Below are positions 10,085 to 20,741 of a DNA stretch of 64,000 nt, piece by piece. Origin of the DNA: Hansfordia pulvinata. Lineage: Eukaryota > Ascomycota > Sordariomycetes > Xylariales. Position 1 is the first letter of the stretch, and every line of letters begins with the position of its first letter. The notes below the pieces were generated by a model, which saw only the letters and a program-made list of their open reading frames with translations, did not search any database and was not told the origin of the DNA. The stretch lies in NCBI GenBank assembly GCA_006538405.1, contig BJKQ01000007.1:496001-560000 (forward strand). Reading direction: 5' to 3'. Made by a program: the position numbers and the translations under genes.

Positions 10085-11281
10085 GTGGCTTCCTGTCCGA
10101 GCATTCTGGCATCCTCTGGAGCCCTCCAGAACCTGACCGCCCTGCTGCCGCCCTCTGTGCAGACGTACCTGCACGCGACGGTTGACCACCTGTCCGAGGC
10201 CGTTGCCGGCTCCAACACCTACCTCGAAGCCCAGGGCCTTTCCCCGGTCATCCTCTACTCGACCTTGGCTTGCGCGGCCCTCGCTGTTCCCCTCGGCATG
10301 TCTCGCTACGGCGGGTGGCCCTCCAGTCGTGACGGCGTCTCCCCTTACGCCTCGCAGACCGACAGTCAGGGCATCCCCCACGTCACCGACGACGACTTCA
10401 GCTATATCACCTCCGAGGACCTCGAGGACTCACTACCTCCGCCTTCGCGCTCATACGACTCCCACTCCCGACACCCTCAGCCCAGCGCCGTCGACGACGA
10501 TGTGCTCCTCATCAAGAACAAGGGGATCACGTATCCCATGAAGTTTCCCGCCTACTCCATCGGCGATGGTAAGCTCTATGTGCGCGATGTGCGCGATCGC
10601 GTCGGCCTCGTCATGGAGCTAAGCGAGCGACGCTCTCGCAAGGTCAAGATGCTCTACAAGGGCCACCAGTTGAAGGAGCAGGATGTGCCGATCCGCTCAT
10701 ACGGCGTTAAGAACAACAGCGAGGTCATGATTGTCATCCCGGAGGGCCGGCTCTCCGACGATGACGAAGAGAGTGAGTCTGGCGAGGAGACCCCCGTGTC
10801 GCCCTCGGGCCAGCAAAGATCCAGGAAGCGCAAGAACAACAAGAAGGGCAACAAGAAGAAGACGCGCACCAGCCCTCGGGATGCGCATGCCCGTCTGGAT
10901 GTGCCTACGGCCGACTCGGACGGCAAGCGGGAACCGTCTGCAGACAGGACAAAACAATCTTCGCGCATGGCGTCGCCAGCCGCCCAGCCCTCCGGGCCGC
11001 TGGACGAGCTCGACGCGATACGCACCCACTTCCAGAACGAACTGCTACCCCTGTGTCGCGAGTTCACCAAAAACCCGCCAACCGACCCCAAGAAGCGCGA
11101 GGATGAGCATCGCAAGCTCAGCGAGACGACCATGCAGCACACGCTTCTGAAGCTGGACGGGGTGGACACTGGTGGCGACCCGGACATTCGAGCCAAGAGG
11201 AAGGAGCTCGTCAACTACATTCAAGACGTCCTGAAAGAGTTGGATGAGCATCTGCCGGATGGCGTGAAGGCTGACCGATAG
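10085..11281 (+). CDS. Membrane-anchored ubiquitin-like/BAG-domain Hsp70 cochaperone (Snl1/BAG1 type)
   Basis: Up to 398 residues in one exon. Residues 14-72 hold a conserved-looking N terminus (LPPSVQTYLHATVDHL) and a hydrophobic anchor at about 52-72. A ubiquitin-like domain spans about 154-220, a Lys/Arg-rich linker 246-262, and a C-terminal BAG three-helix domain about 305-390. BAG domains bind the Hsp70 nucleotide-binding domain and promote ADP release; yeast Snl1 does this at the ER and nuclear envelope. The odd point is the start. The frame is closed by a stop at 10061 and the first in-frame ATG is at 10298, which would delete the anchor. A GTG at 10085 sits in a strong context (A at -3, G at +4). 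Either a GUG is used, an upstream exon is missing, or a base is wrong. Domain identity is solid; the start is open. Confidence 0.8.
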   Translation: MASCPSILASSGALQNLTALLPPSVQTYLHATVDHLSEAVAGSNTYLEAQGLSPVILYSTLACAALAVPLGMSRYGGWPSSRDGVSPYASQTDSQGIPHVTDDDFSYITSEDLEDSLPPPSRSYDSHSRHPQPSAVDDDVLLIKNKGITYPMKFPAYSIGDGKLYVRDVRDRVGLVMELSERRSRKVKMLYKGHQLKEQDVPIRSYGVKNNSEVMIVIPEGRLSDDDEESESGEETPVSPSGQQRSRKRKNNKKGNKKKTRTSPRDAHARLDVPTADSDGKREPSADRTKQSSRMASPAAQPSGPLDELDAIRTHFQNELLPLCREFTKNPPTDPKKREDEHRKLSETTMQHTLLKLDGVDTGGDPDIRAKRKELVNYIQDVLKELDEHLPDGVKADR

Positions 11282-12944
11282 CCATGCCGCGATCTTATCA
11301 CACGGCACCTGGGCACCGCCCATTCCTAGCGGCGCAGCCATCCATGGATGTGACTTTGCCATATGCCATTTTAGACCCCAAAACCAGGCCCGGAGCAAGC
11401 CCTTTCTACAGATTATTCGTCGCAATTTGGGCAAAGACTGAGAGCCAGCAAGCGTGGAGCAGAAATCGGTTGTGTCGTACAGTGTATCTATTCTTAGTAG
11501 TGAGGATGTCATTTTGAAGGTACTAGATCCTTCAGTCACGTTGTGCGAACGGCAGCAAGAGTTGCCTGCCTGCGGCTATTTGGATACCCTGTTTCGCGTT
11601 CAGTCCAGCTCGGGATATGTTGGGCGCGCAAGACGGAACCGATTGCTGACATCCAGCTACCCATTTACGTAGACGGCGAGGGATAGAAGAGCCATCGAGA
11701 CAATTCTCTCATACGCGTACATTATGGGCATGTCGTAATAAGACGAAAGTGAGCTCGACGAGCACAAAACCCCTGTCGTAATAAGATCTCGTGGGTTCCA
11801 CGAGAGCCTATCGAAGACCACAGAAACGGACAGTACATGACACAGGCGTGTTCTTTTCGCTACTTGTGCAGCATTGGGCCGTCTGCCCCTCACAGCCAGC
11901 ATGCAGTGTTAATTGTCTAGCGTAGCTGCGCGTGTCTCGTAGACAACGTCCGCCTCATTGCATCAGCTCCAGCTGCCCTATCCGAAGCCTCGATGGAATA
12001 GGCGACGACTTACGCCGGGCAAGGCCGGGATCGGTTTCGGTTGGCGGGCACAGGCGTCATTGCCTACCTGTACAGATCCGCACCGTTCAGGGACTCATCA
12101 CTCGCTTACGCGTGTGCGCGTCCACAGGCGCGCCTCGATGGCGTACTCGTACGCCAGGCGTCGATCTGCGTACCATTGGACGTGGGCGAGTACGAAGATA
12201 CATTGATGTGTCCGTAGACTGGTATTCCAACCCCAGCATGTGCTTTTTGACAGTCAACGCCAGGGACTCTGAAAGTCGCTCAAAGCCCAGCTACACGTGG
12301 TTGGATACAAGCCCATTTTTCTGCTAGACTGTCAGATGGAAGTTCGCGTGGTGGGGCAGAGCCGGGTGGGTGCAGGTACTCAGGTGTCTTGAGTTGTCGA
12401 CTGGAAATTCTCGTACTCGTACTTGTGCTGCCACGCTTCCAGCGGGGGCAAGATTGGTTCACAGTGCGCAACGAGCAGCTGCGGCTTTATTGTGGCTGAG
12501 ATGTGGCGTGGTCCAGTGATATGAGCCCTAACAGTGGCGCACTGAAAGCCTCCGTCCAACCACACAAACCCTCTTTCGCTTGGTCCTCAGAGACCCATTC
12601 CGCATTCGGTCTAGTGCTTTTGGGCGTTCGAATTCTGATTGTGAACGGGCGTGTGGGCGAGTGTTTGTGTGCGCCCGATAATTCTGGCCTATCCATCCTA
12701 ATTTTGCCTATCTGCGAAATCCGTGCCGACCACCACAACATCGCCCAACGACAACCCTCCCGCCCGCCGAGGAAAATCACGAACCAGTAGGTCCAAAAGT
12801 CAGCTCTTGGGACTCGCACTACACTCGAACTTCGCGTGTTCTTGTGTGAGCCGGCTTTCCTCGAGCTTTTTTCCTTTTCCCCTCATTTCCTCGTTTCCCA
12901 AGATCTGCCGGCCCCCTTGCGCGCGGTCGCTATAATCCGGAAAC
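11282..12944. other. Intergenic
   Basis: No gene seen. Contains the 3' UTR of the BAG gene and the promoter of the ribosomal protein gene. TACTCGTA octamers occur at 12144-12151 and 12414-12421. A pyrimidine-rich stretch (about 12855-12900) precedes the ribosomal ATG, as is common for highly expressed fungal genes. Confidence 0.6.
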
Positions 12945-14150
12945 ATGTCGACCTTCGAGCAAACCGTGAGTACCCCACGCCCCCTTCTCAAGTATGTGCC
13001 CCGGCGACCCTTTACTCTCTCGTCTGAGGCGGCCTACGCCGCTCTGCGCTCTCACGACCACGCCCGCGCGGTGCCATACCGCTTCCGACTTCGACGCGCG
13101 ATAGGCAATTCTGCGACAAGGATATTGGGATGGATTGAACTCGGCGGATGGGAATGCAGGATGCAGGGGCACGACACTACCGCTCGCGATCGCACATCGA
13201 CGCCATACTTCACCAACCGAAAATTGCTTGCTTCAGACGAGAGTGGACAGGGAATACCAACCGGGCACATTTGGAATTCACAGCAGCGGCAATCTAACGA
13301 CATTTCTCCCAGGTCGTCATCGATGGCAAGGGCCACCTTCTGGGTAGACTGTCCTCCATCATCGCCAAGCAGCTCCTCAACGGTCAGAAGATCGTCGTTG
13401 TCCGCTGCGAGGACCTGAACATCTCCGGCCACTTCTTCCGCGCCAAGAGTACGTCTGCCCTGCGATCATCCGCCCACCCGACCTCCTCGACTTTTGCGCG
13501 CTACCACCGGGCGGCCCCGATTGCTCTGTGCTCTTCAAGGCACCGCAATCGCACGACACCCGAGTCTCGCGCCGGAAGTCGAGCGTCGGCACTATTCAAA
13601 TGAGCCCACGAACTAACAGCCACTCGCAGTCAACTATGCTTCGTACCTCCGCAAGCAGACCCGTTACAACCCCACCCGTGGCGGTCCCTTCCACTTCCGT
13701 GCCCCCTCGAGAATTCTGTACAAGACCGTCCGTGGCATGATCCCTCACAAGACCGCCCGTGGCGCCGCCGCCATGGAGAGACTCAAGGTCTTCGAGGGTG
13801 TCCCTCCCCCTACGACAAGCAGAAGAGGATGGTCGTCCCCCAGGCTCTCCGTGTCCTCAGACTGCAGCCCGGCCGCAAGTACTGCACCGTTGGCCGTCTG
13901 AGCCACGAGTACGGCTGGAAGTACCAGGACGTTGTCTCGAGGTACGTTGGCTTCTTGTGCCCGCCTGGGCTCATCCCGAAAGACAACCGCCGAATACTGA
14001 CAATGCCACAGATTGGAGGAGCGCCGCAAGGCCAAGGGCACCGCCTACTACGAGCGCAAGAAGCTGGCGCAACGACAACTGACGGAAGCCAAGAAGAACG
14101 CCAAGGTCGACAGCAAGGTGTCGCAGGCTCTGGAGTCGTACGGCTACTAA
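12945..14150 (+). CDS. rpl16: 60S ribosomal protein uL13 (L16/L13a); one-base frameshift in this sequence
   Basis: Four exons: 12945-12965, 13313-13448, 13630-13941 and 14012-14150. All introns are GT-AG with clear AACTAAC or CTGAC-like branch sites; the first is 347 bp and follows only seven codons, typical of fungal ribosomal genes. The protein is uL13 throughout ([72 protein letters not shown]), a core protein of the large subunit. The exons add up to 608 nt, one short of 203 codons. The reading frame breaks at a run of five C at 13806-13810, where the conserved PPYDKQKR segment needs one more base; beyond it the conserved sequence continues in another frame. As the gene is essential and everything else is intact, a base-call error is far more likely than a real mutation. 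Confidence 0.93.
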
Positions 14151-15590
14151 TTGGCCTACTTGTCTTCATCCTTCACCCCGGCGTACCTCTTCTCGATCCA
14201 TTCCATCAAAACGAAAACACCAAATGCATAACAAGCATATCCTCAGTACTTGCAAACTAGATAACGGCGTGTGGGTTAAGGGAAACTCAATCATCCATCT
14301 GCTCTTGTCGTTCCGCGTCATTTCGAGGGAATAGGCAGGCGGCGGTTCATAGGGTTGGGAGTTTGTCACTGGCTCTGGTCCTGGTCCTGGTTTCGGTCAA
14401 TTTCGTCTAGGAACCGAATGAAAAATGAACCAAAATTACGTGAACAAGATCATATGTGAAGAGCACCGCTCTGTCTCCTGCCGTGGCGTCCAGATGTCAA
14501 TTTCCGATTTCGCACATGGTCGTGATACGTTCCAAGCCTTTTCTCAGTCTGCCGGTAAAGCCTATGCTATGATCTTGTCTTCGCAATCAGTCACGGAGCT
14601 AAGCAGAGAGTCCTAGCTTCCTGGAGAGACCACGTCAATCAACACCTACAACCCAGCCCACCTCCCAAGACATTCTGCCATCCGCACGCCTTCCACTTCT
14701 CCCGGTTGAGTCTCGCAGATCACGATACTTCACATCGCGAGCCCCCATACCATGGCTGAATTCCGATTACATTTTGAGGAGCAACAGCCCTGGTCTGGTA
14801 TGGCCAGCGTGGGTAATGCTGGGCAGGTGCCTGGAGGCGCCGCACACGAAGAGGTCCCAACTCCAACTACCATACGGTGGAGACAGACATGACAAAATCC
14901 GACGCCGGCCCGTCGCCCAGTGGCTTCGGGCGCCCATCGGCGGTGCACGCCGGCCGCTCCGGTCAGATCACGTCCCCGGAGGCTGACGGCTTGTGGAGCC
15001 GGAGGCTTGAAGGGGGGTTTCCATTGCCAACGAAACGCTCCTGTGTTTCGCGTCTTCACATTCCCTATGTTTCCTTTTCTCCTTCATGGACGATTGGCAG
15101 GCCGTACTTCCCCAACCTGGAGAATAAGACAAGCGAGCAGGACCACCGTCGATGATGATGTGAGTGGCGAGAGGCCAGGCCTGCTGCTGGTCGAGGGGCA
15201 GTACATATTACCAGGCCACCTGCTACCTGGACAAGTTTCGTGCCCGACACCGACACCAGGCCTACTAAAACGACCCAGAGGGGAGTCAGGCGGGCACGAA
15301 CAAAGATCTCGGAAGAAGGAAAACAAACCCCCCCCCCCCCACCCCTCCGGAGCGCGGTCCTGCGGCCGGCGCCGGCGCGCCGTCCGAGCCCGAGTGTCAG
15401 ATCGAACCGGGCGGACCTCGAACTCATCGGCAAGCGGGACACGGCGCGGCTCGTGGTTCCGGTGCGTCAGGGAGCGAGCGCCTGGAGCAGTGCATGTGCG
15501 AGCTCAAGGTGACGGTACTACCGGCACGGGCGACAGGAGCGACAAGGAGACGAGGGCGACGTCGACGCAGGTGGACGAGCTTTAAATCAG
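14151..15590. other. Accessory spacer, no intact gene
   Basis: After the ribosomal 3' UTR there is GC-rich sequence with open frames in several phases (14877-15155, 14920-15585) but no recognisable domain and no consistent codon bias. A run of about ten C occurs at 15331-15340. The part from about 15340 on may belong to the gene relic that follows. Confidence 0.4.
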
Positions 15591-16030
15591 GTTCAAGGCC
15601 ATCCTCGAGCCCTTTGACGGATGGACCTTAACGACACGGTGCGGCTCGACGCCAACGATCAGTTCTATCCATACATGGAGGAGGTCGGCAAGGGCCTGAT
15701 GCAGAAGTCCGGAGACAGCAGCAAGCTAACGAAGTTCGGATAGAAGCTCCGCCTCATACTGGGCAAGCCCGCCAAGGGTCTGTAGGAGGCCATGAGGAGT
15801 GACAAGGGGAAGCTCTTCTTCAAGATCGCCATCCGCCTCACTCTCGTATCTCTGATCATGGTTGCCGTCTTCGCATCCATGGCTTGGGTCGGCTTCGTGC
15901 GCTCCCTGAAAGTCCTTCTGGACAAGGGCATACCCCACAGAACAGCTTGGTACGTGGTTGCCGTCGTATCGACCCGATCAACTTATACTGGCTCGTCATC
16001 GATGCAGAGACCGACACGTACGTGTCGCAA
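15591..16030 (+). pseudogene. Relic of an unidentified protein-coding gene
   Basis: This stretch reads like former coding DNA: C/G-ending codons and a plausible protein texture (RLDANDQFYPYMEEVGK, LMQKSGDSSKLTKFG, KLRLILGKPAKGL), then a hydrophobic segment (RLTLVSLIMVAVFASMAW). Two in-frame TAG codons (about 15741 and 15783) interrupt it at positions where CAG would continue the frame. No clear start, splice sites or C terminus remain. I do not recognise the family. The N-terminal texture is loosely like helical N-terminal regions of fungal NLR-like or ankyrin proteins, but that is weak inference. It borders the CpG-poor island. Confidence 0.35.
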
Positions 16031-16345
16031 TGAAGAAATAGTACAATTTCCTGTTTCGGTGAGAAGCATTTATTATACTTTGGTGACTCACTGAGATTGC
16101 CCACCTCAAGCTATGGTTTGCGTTGTGGGCTTGGTGAGAGCGACGGCAGTTTTGAAGATAACAGAAGCGAAAAAGTGACCGGTAGCAATGTGAGCTAACG
16201 GCTCATACTGCCCCCCTCATCTCACTCCCATATCCAGACGAGAAGCCCTTCGGAGATCTAGCACGTGTGCGTGGGCCGCCATGCTTCACCACTTAATGTT
16301 CATCCTGTGCTCAACCGAGGCCGTCCAGGGATCGCTGGCCGCCTG
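16031..16345. other. Short intergenic stretch
   Basis: No gene, repeat or RNA recognised between the relic and the 3' end of the next minus-strand gene. Confidence 0.5.
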
Positions 16346-17172
16346 CTAGACGCCCTCATCTTCCTTGACGGACCTATTCGCCATTTCACGCTCAAACAGT
16401 CTCTCAACTTTGCCGTTTCTGGGCCACAGCTCGGCCTCGGCCTCGTCAGGGGTCGTGTACCAGCTGAGCGGCGACACTTGCCCACCAGCAAGCCCGCCGT
16501 ATGAGCCGCGTGTGAGAGCGGGGTTGCTTTCGCGCCATTCACGCCATTTCGTCCATCTCTTCTCGCGAAGGCTTGCGATCGCGGCTAGACGGTCTTGGCT
16601 CTCGTGAAGTCGGTCCTTGATGTTTTCGTGGGCGGCGATGAGCTGCCAAACAGCGGACCTGGTGACTGGGCACCGCCCGAGCCGCCGCAACTCTGCTGCG
16701 AAGGGGGCCGTAACAAGATCGGTGCACCGACTAGGTTCGGGGAGCTGACGGTGGCGAGGGGCGAGAGCGTCTCGAGCACATTCTCTTTCGACTTCAACGC
16801 CGCTGGTGAAATCCCAAAACGGTTCCTGAGTATATGAGGGAAGCCGGTACGTTAGTCGCATTCCACTTCGATGTTTGAGTATCCTCCTGCATTCTCTCCT
16901 GCATTTCCCTGGGCAGAGCACCCCGGGGAGTGCTTGTAGGCTCGGAGGGTTGCGCTCACCATCCATTGGAAAGGGTCATCATCACTGCCTGGTTCATCGT
17001 CTGGCGTGCGTTCCAGCCACTCGGGGCTCTCGGCCGTTGAGTCTTGTCTGATGTTCCGTAGAGTGTCCTCTAGGTGGAAGTACTCGTGTTTGAGTCTGTT
17101 CCGCAGGGCACGAAGGTATTCCTCCATGACCTTCCACTGTTGGACCCACGGACACGGTGAATGTCTTTCCAT
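16346..17172 (-). CDS. Orphan spliced protein of unknown function
   Basis: Two exons, 17172-16960 and 16825-16346, give 230 residues. The 134-bp intron starts GTGAGC, carries a perfect GACTAAC branch site and ends CTCAG, phase 0, joining two otherwise unrelated frames. This makes a real gene likely. The protein is charged and helical: an N-terminal part with WKVMEEYLRALRNRLKHEYF, an acidic stretch (DDEPGSDDD), then RDRLAAIASLREKRWTKWREW in the C-terminal half. There is no signal peptide or membrane helix. The frame stays open upstream of the ATG at 17172 (encoding LNQLFFYRLRHLAHQLL) as far as a stop near 17240 without another ATG, so a 5' exon may be missing. I do not recognise the family; its place in an accessory island suggests a lineage-specific gene. 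Confidence 0.5.
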
Positions 17173-17249
17173 GTCTATCTCAGAAATCAAAAGCTGGTGA
17201 GCAAGATGGCGGAGTCGGTAGAAGAACAGCTGGTTTAAGCGAAAGGCTC

Positions 17250-18059
17250 ATAAGCGCAGTAAGTGTAGCAGCAGGGCCTGGAGCAAGGGCGAGGTGTTGC
17301 AAGAAGAGAGATTGTCCAGGAACGAGCCATAGCCGTGAAGCGATCGCGATCGAGGTGGGGGGCTGGTCACACGACTGTCCGAGCACTCGAATGATGCAAG
17401 TTGGATGAACAGTCACACCCGGGGAGGGAGGGACTGTTAGGAGCTGGCTGGTTCTGCCTAGATTGATGTAGGTGGGGTCATGGGAAAGGGGATAGATGCA
17501 AACGGAGAAGAGATTCAAGGAGACAGGAGAAAACCGAAGACCTGAGAGGGAGTCACATGCTGAACAGGTCTGAGGCAGGTGGCAGAGGGTTGGCCAGGAA
17601 GGAGCTTTCCATCCAGCTGGTCCTGGCGGACTCTACATTCACTGGCACCAGTGTTTGCAGGTGCACAGCTTTTCTTTCAAGGTATTGACCCAGACAGTTG
17701 CATGCCTCTGCAGGCAGATCATGACAATGTGCATTAGTGGCATGCCTTCAATAATTCTAGACTATGAACTAGGTATGCTATCAGTGAGGGTGTGTTCTCT
17801 GGGTGCTGGTCAGTGCCCGGTGCGCATATGTACACCCAGGCAATGCCTTGCTGTGAAGTAGATGCAGACCATTTAAGACAACGTTCAATATGCTGAACAA
17901 GGCACCAGGGCCTGGCAACAGGTTCTCTGTGCAACGTGAAAAGGCAGCAGCTGTTTTAACACAGCGGCCATTCACTGAGTTATAACAATACATGCCACTG
18001 AAGAGGCATGTTCAGGTAAAAACATATACCTTAAGGCTGTTTCTGTCTGTTCAAAGTGA
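17250..18059. other. CpG-depleted non-coding DNA
   Basis: No gene seen. From about 17520 the sequence changes character: I count seven CpG in 17521-18060 where neighbouring coding lines carry that many in 60 bp, with abundant TpG and CpA. No terminal repeats or transposase remnants were recognised. Confidence 0.6.
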
Positions 18060-19105
18060 ATGCTTCAGCCTTTATCCTTAAGGCCTACACATGTGCTTGT
18101 TTTTACCAGGCTGGGTCAACTGGCCTATGGCCACGACTACTTAAAGAGCCTTCGCCGCCAGCGTTTCCAGCCTGGATGTCTGCTCTCCATCCTCCCCACC
18201 ATAACAAACATGAGAGGGCTTCCCAGAACTCACAGCTCTGCTCTGGGCTGTAAGACCCTCTCATGTTCGCCCCAGACCACACCACCTCCAGCTCTGCCCT
18301 GCCCTGCCAACATGCCATGCCCTCCATCGCCACTGGCAGTGCAGCCTTCCCAGTGTGGCCTAGGCCTTACAGGCTGGGCGTCACCAGCGAGGCAAAGCCT
18401 CGATCCAGCACCCCGGCCCCACCACCACCCACATCCTCGACAGCCTCGAGCAGTGGGGAGGATCAGACACCCCTGGGACCGGCCGGTGCTCGGGCCATGG
18501 GAAGCTGATGAGATGCTCCAAGACGTCTCGGAGACGCAGTTCCACCAGACGCCGTCTGGCGGCACGCCAACTGCCTCTCCAAACAAGGAGACAACCATCA
18601 GCCTCCCCCCTTCCCAGCATCTTTCCCAGCAACTCCGGGAAAGCTCGCCAGCGAGCACCTCGCGGACGACCGACTCCGCACGGGGGTCGACATCACCCAC
18701 CACTCAAGATGTCGGCCCCATCACATCATTCCTGGAAGCGGCCCCGCTGTCTGGTATACAAGACCAGACAGCCATGTCCCAGGCCTCCAAGCAGCCAAGC
18801 CAGCAGCCCGAGCTGGATGAGCAGCCTCAGCTGGATGAGCAGCCTGGAATGGACTTGCAGGCTCAGGCAGTCACACACAGCCAGCAACCTTCCCACCAGC
18901 TGAACCAGCAGGACTACCCAAGCCAGCAGGCTCAGCTGGACATGGAGCTGCAGCAAGCTCAGAGCACCCAGGCTTGCATGCAACCCATCATGGGTATGGG
19001 TCAGGTCAACTACTAGACCTGACCATGGAGGCCATGCTCAATCAAGCTTGGCAGATCGACGACTGCAATCTGCAGCCCCAAGTCCCTTCTGCCTATCCTG
19101 AGCTT

Positions 19106-19185
19106 GACCAGGGAGAGTACCCCTTTGACGAGGCTCCTTTCCACCGACCAGGGAGAGTACCCCTTTGGAGAGGCTACTTTTCAGC
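19106..19185. repeat. 40-bp tandem duplication
   Basis: Two copies of a 40-bp unit starting gaccagggagagtacc lie at 19106-19145 and 19146-19185, with a few differences. The unit is not a multiple of three, so the duplication shifts the reading frame of the surrounding pseudogene. Confidence 0.85.
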
Positions 19186-19495
19186 TTGGATTTCCAGAGG
19201 CCCAACAAGAAATGAGTCTGGAGGACACTGCCAGGATGATGATACAGACTGCCCCAGCTCAGATGGACCAAGATGGCAGCCTCTTTGTGGAGGATGATGA
19301 AGGCCTCCAGGCTTTCCTCCAGCAGACTCAGTACCAGGCTCCCCAGTGATTGCACATGTCAATCCAACATATCCCAGATTTCCAGCTTGGATTTCCTGAA
19401 GCCCAACAAGGAACGAGCCTGGAGGACACTGGAAGAATGATGGTGCAGACTGTCCCAGGACAGATGGATCAAGATGGCAGCCTCTTTGTGGATGG
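19184..19495. repeat. About 110-bp imperfect direct repeat
   Basis: The module at about 19184-19290 (cagcttggatttcc ... ggcagcctctttgtgga) recurs at about 19384-19495 with roughly one difference per eight bases. Both copies encode the same peptide texture, so this is a diverged coding duplication. Confidence 0.85.
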
Positions 19496-20044
19496 TTATG
19501 AGCCAGGACTCTCGAGCTTGGGCCCATCGTGGATCCTCTTCGACTGGGGCATCACTGGATCCGATGAGGCCTTTGCGGAGGCGACAGCGCCTCCCAGCAT
19601 CGAACGGCCAAATGGAGGAGGAGGAAAGAGGGAGACAGCCGGGCGACCAAGTTGCAACGCCCGGCGAACCAATTCATCATCCTCCGCCGGTACCAAAGCA
19701 GCTGCTCCCCCCCCCCCCTCGAGCAGCCGGGCCTCAGAAGCGACCAGCAGCAACCAGCAGCACCGGCCCAGGGCGTTGTGAGGAACCGGCCGAGAGTCAA
19801 GCGTCCGAGATCGCCAACCCCGGACGCGGGGGGAATGCCTGGAAACAGAGATCCCGCGCGTCTGAGTGTATGCCGATGCCGCCTCAATTGGCATGGCGCG
19901 CCACAAGGACAGACTCTCACGCGCCCTCATTGACCGGTCCCACAGCGGAGTTGTTGCTTACGATGCAGCCAACTCCCAACCGGGAAATGAACCGGCCTGC
20001 ACCCGCTGCACTCACCGCGGGATGGACTGTTGCAGACATACCTT

Positions 20045-20144
20045 CACAGCTGGGAAGTCTCCATGGTCTTTTGCAGAGATACCCAGCACTGGGTCACAGC
20101 TGGGAAGTCTCCATGGTCTTTTGCCGACACACCCAGCACTGGGT
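20045..20144. repeat. 50-bp tandem duplication
   Basis: Two nearly identical 50-bp units beginning cacagctgggaagtctcc occupy 20045-20094 and 20095-20144, followed by six more matching bases. They differ only in the middle. The unit length changes the frame between copies. Confidence 0.9.
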
Positions 20145-20290
20145 CACAGCAGACGACCTCGGCGACTAGCTCGTCAGCCTATGAGCCAGGCCTGTCGTCG
20201 AGGATCGGCCACTGGAACTCGATGCCACGGGCTGGGGGCGAACTCTTTGTGTTGGCAGCAAAAGAAATTCCCGAAGCTCCACTGACCCTC

Positions 20291-20741
20291 GCGGCGAGAG
20301 GACTGACGAGCTGGAGAAGCACAGGCCTCGAGCGGTATTGTTACGGTTCTCCTCGACACGACTCGCGATAATGAGATTCCGGGATTCAGCAAAGGAGCAG
20401 GAGACATGGTGGTTCAAAGTGTACTCCCAATCTCCCAATCAACACCTCTCGCATGATTTATGATTAACGCATTGGACTTTGTGTGATGAACGTTTAACTA
20501 TTTTCAAGAACTAGACTCGTAGTCTATGAAATGAAGCTGCCGCAGCGACACAACCCGGTCGATTAGAAACAGCGCGCGCTCCGATCCGGGTGATCCGCCA
20601 CAGGACCCGCGTAAAACGCCCGAAAATCCGGTAAAACTCCCGATACCCTGTAAACAAGCCGCCCCGCATTACCGCTTCATGACACTCGTGATGGTCATTG
20701 TCGCTGTCGAGGATTCGGTCCACGCTGGAGCATGGCCATGT
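20291..20741. other. Intergenic
   Basis: No gene seen; presumably holds the 3' UTR of the BAR-protein gene. Confidence 0.6.

Larger units (their letters stand above)
18060..20290 (+). pseudogene. Broken Gln-rich protein gene with internal duplications
   Basis: A patchwork of plus-strand frames that together look like one decayed gene. 18060-19016 is open and ends in a Gln-rich segment (repeats of QPxLDEQPQLDEQP, SQQPSHQLNQQ). The coding texture then continues in another frame (LLDLTMEAMLNQAWQIDD) from about 18990. A 40-bp tandem duplication at 19106-19185 shifts the frame again into 19104-19349, and a second copy of the same about 110-bp module (LGFPEAQQ, SLEDT, QMDQDGSLFV) follows at 19383-19490 after a stop. 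At about 19870-20040 a CTRCTHRGMDCC cysteine cluster follows a KDRLSRALIDRSHSGVVAYD segment, a layout seen in lineage-specific fungal hypothetical proteins. A 50-bp tandem duplication breaks the end. I cannot name the function. Confidence 0.5.

Noticed and set aside
12966..13629. Intronic box C/D snoRNA in the uL13 gene
   Set aside because: Homologous genes in animals host snoRNAs, but I found no RTGATGA with a matching CTGA near a short stem in either large intron.
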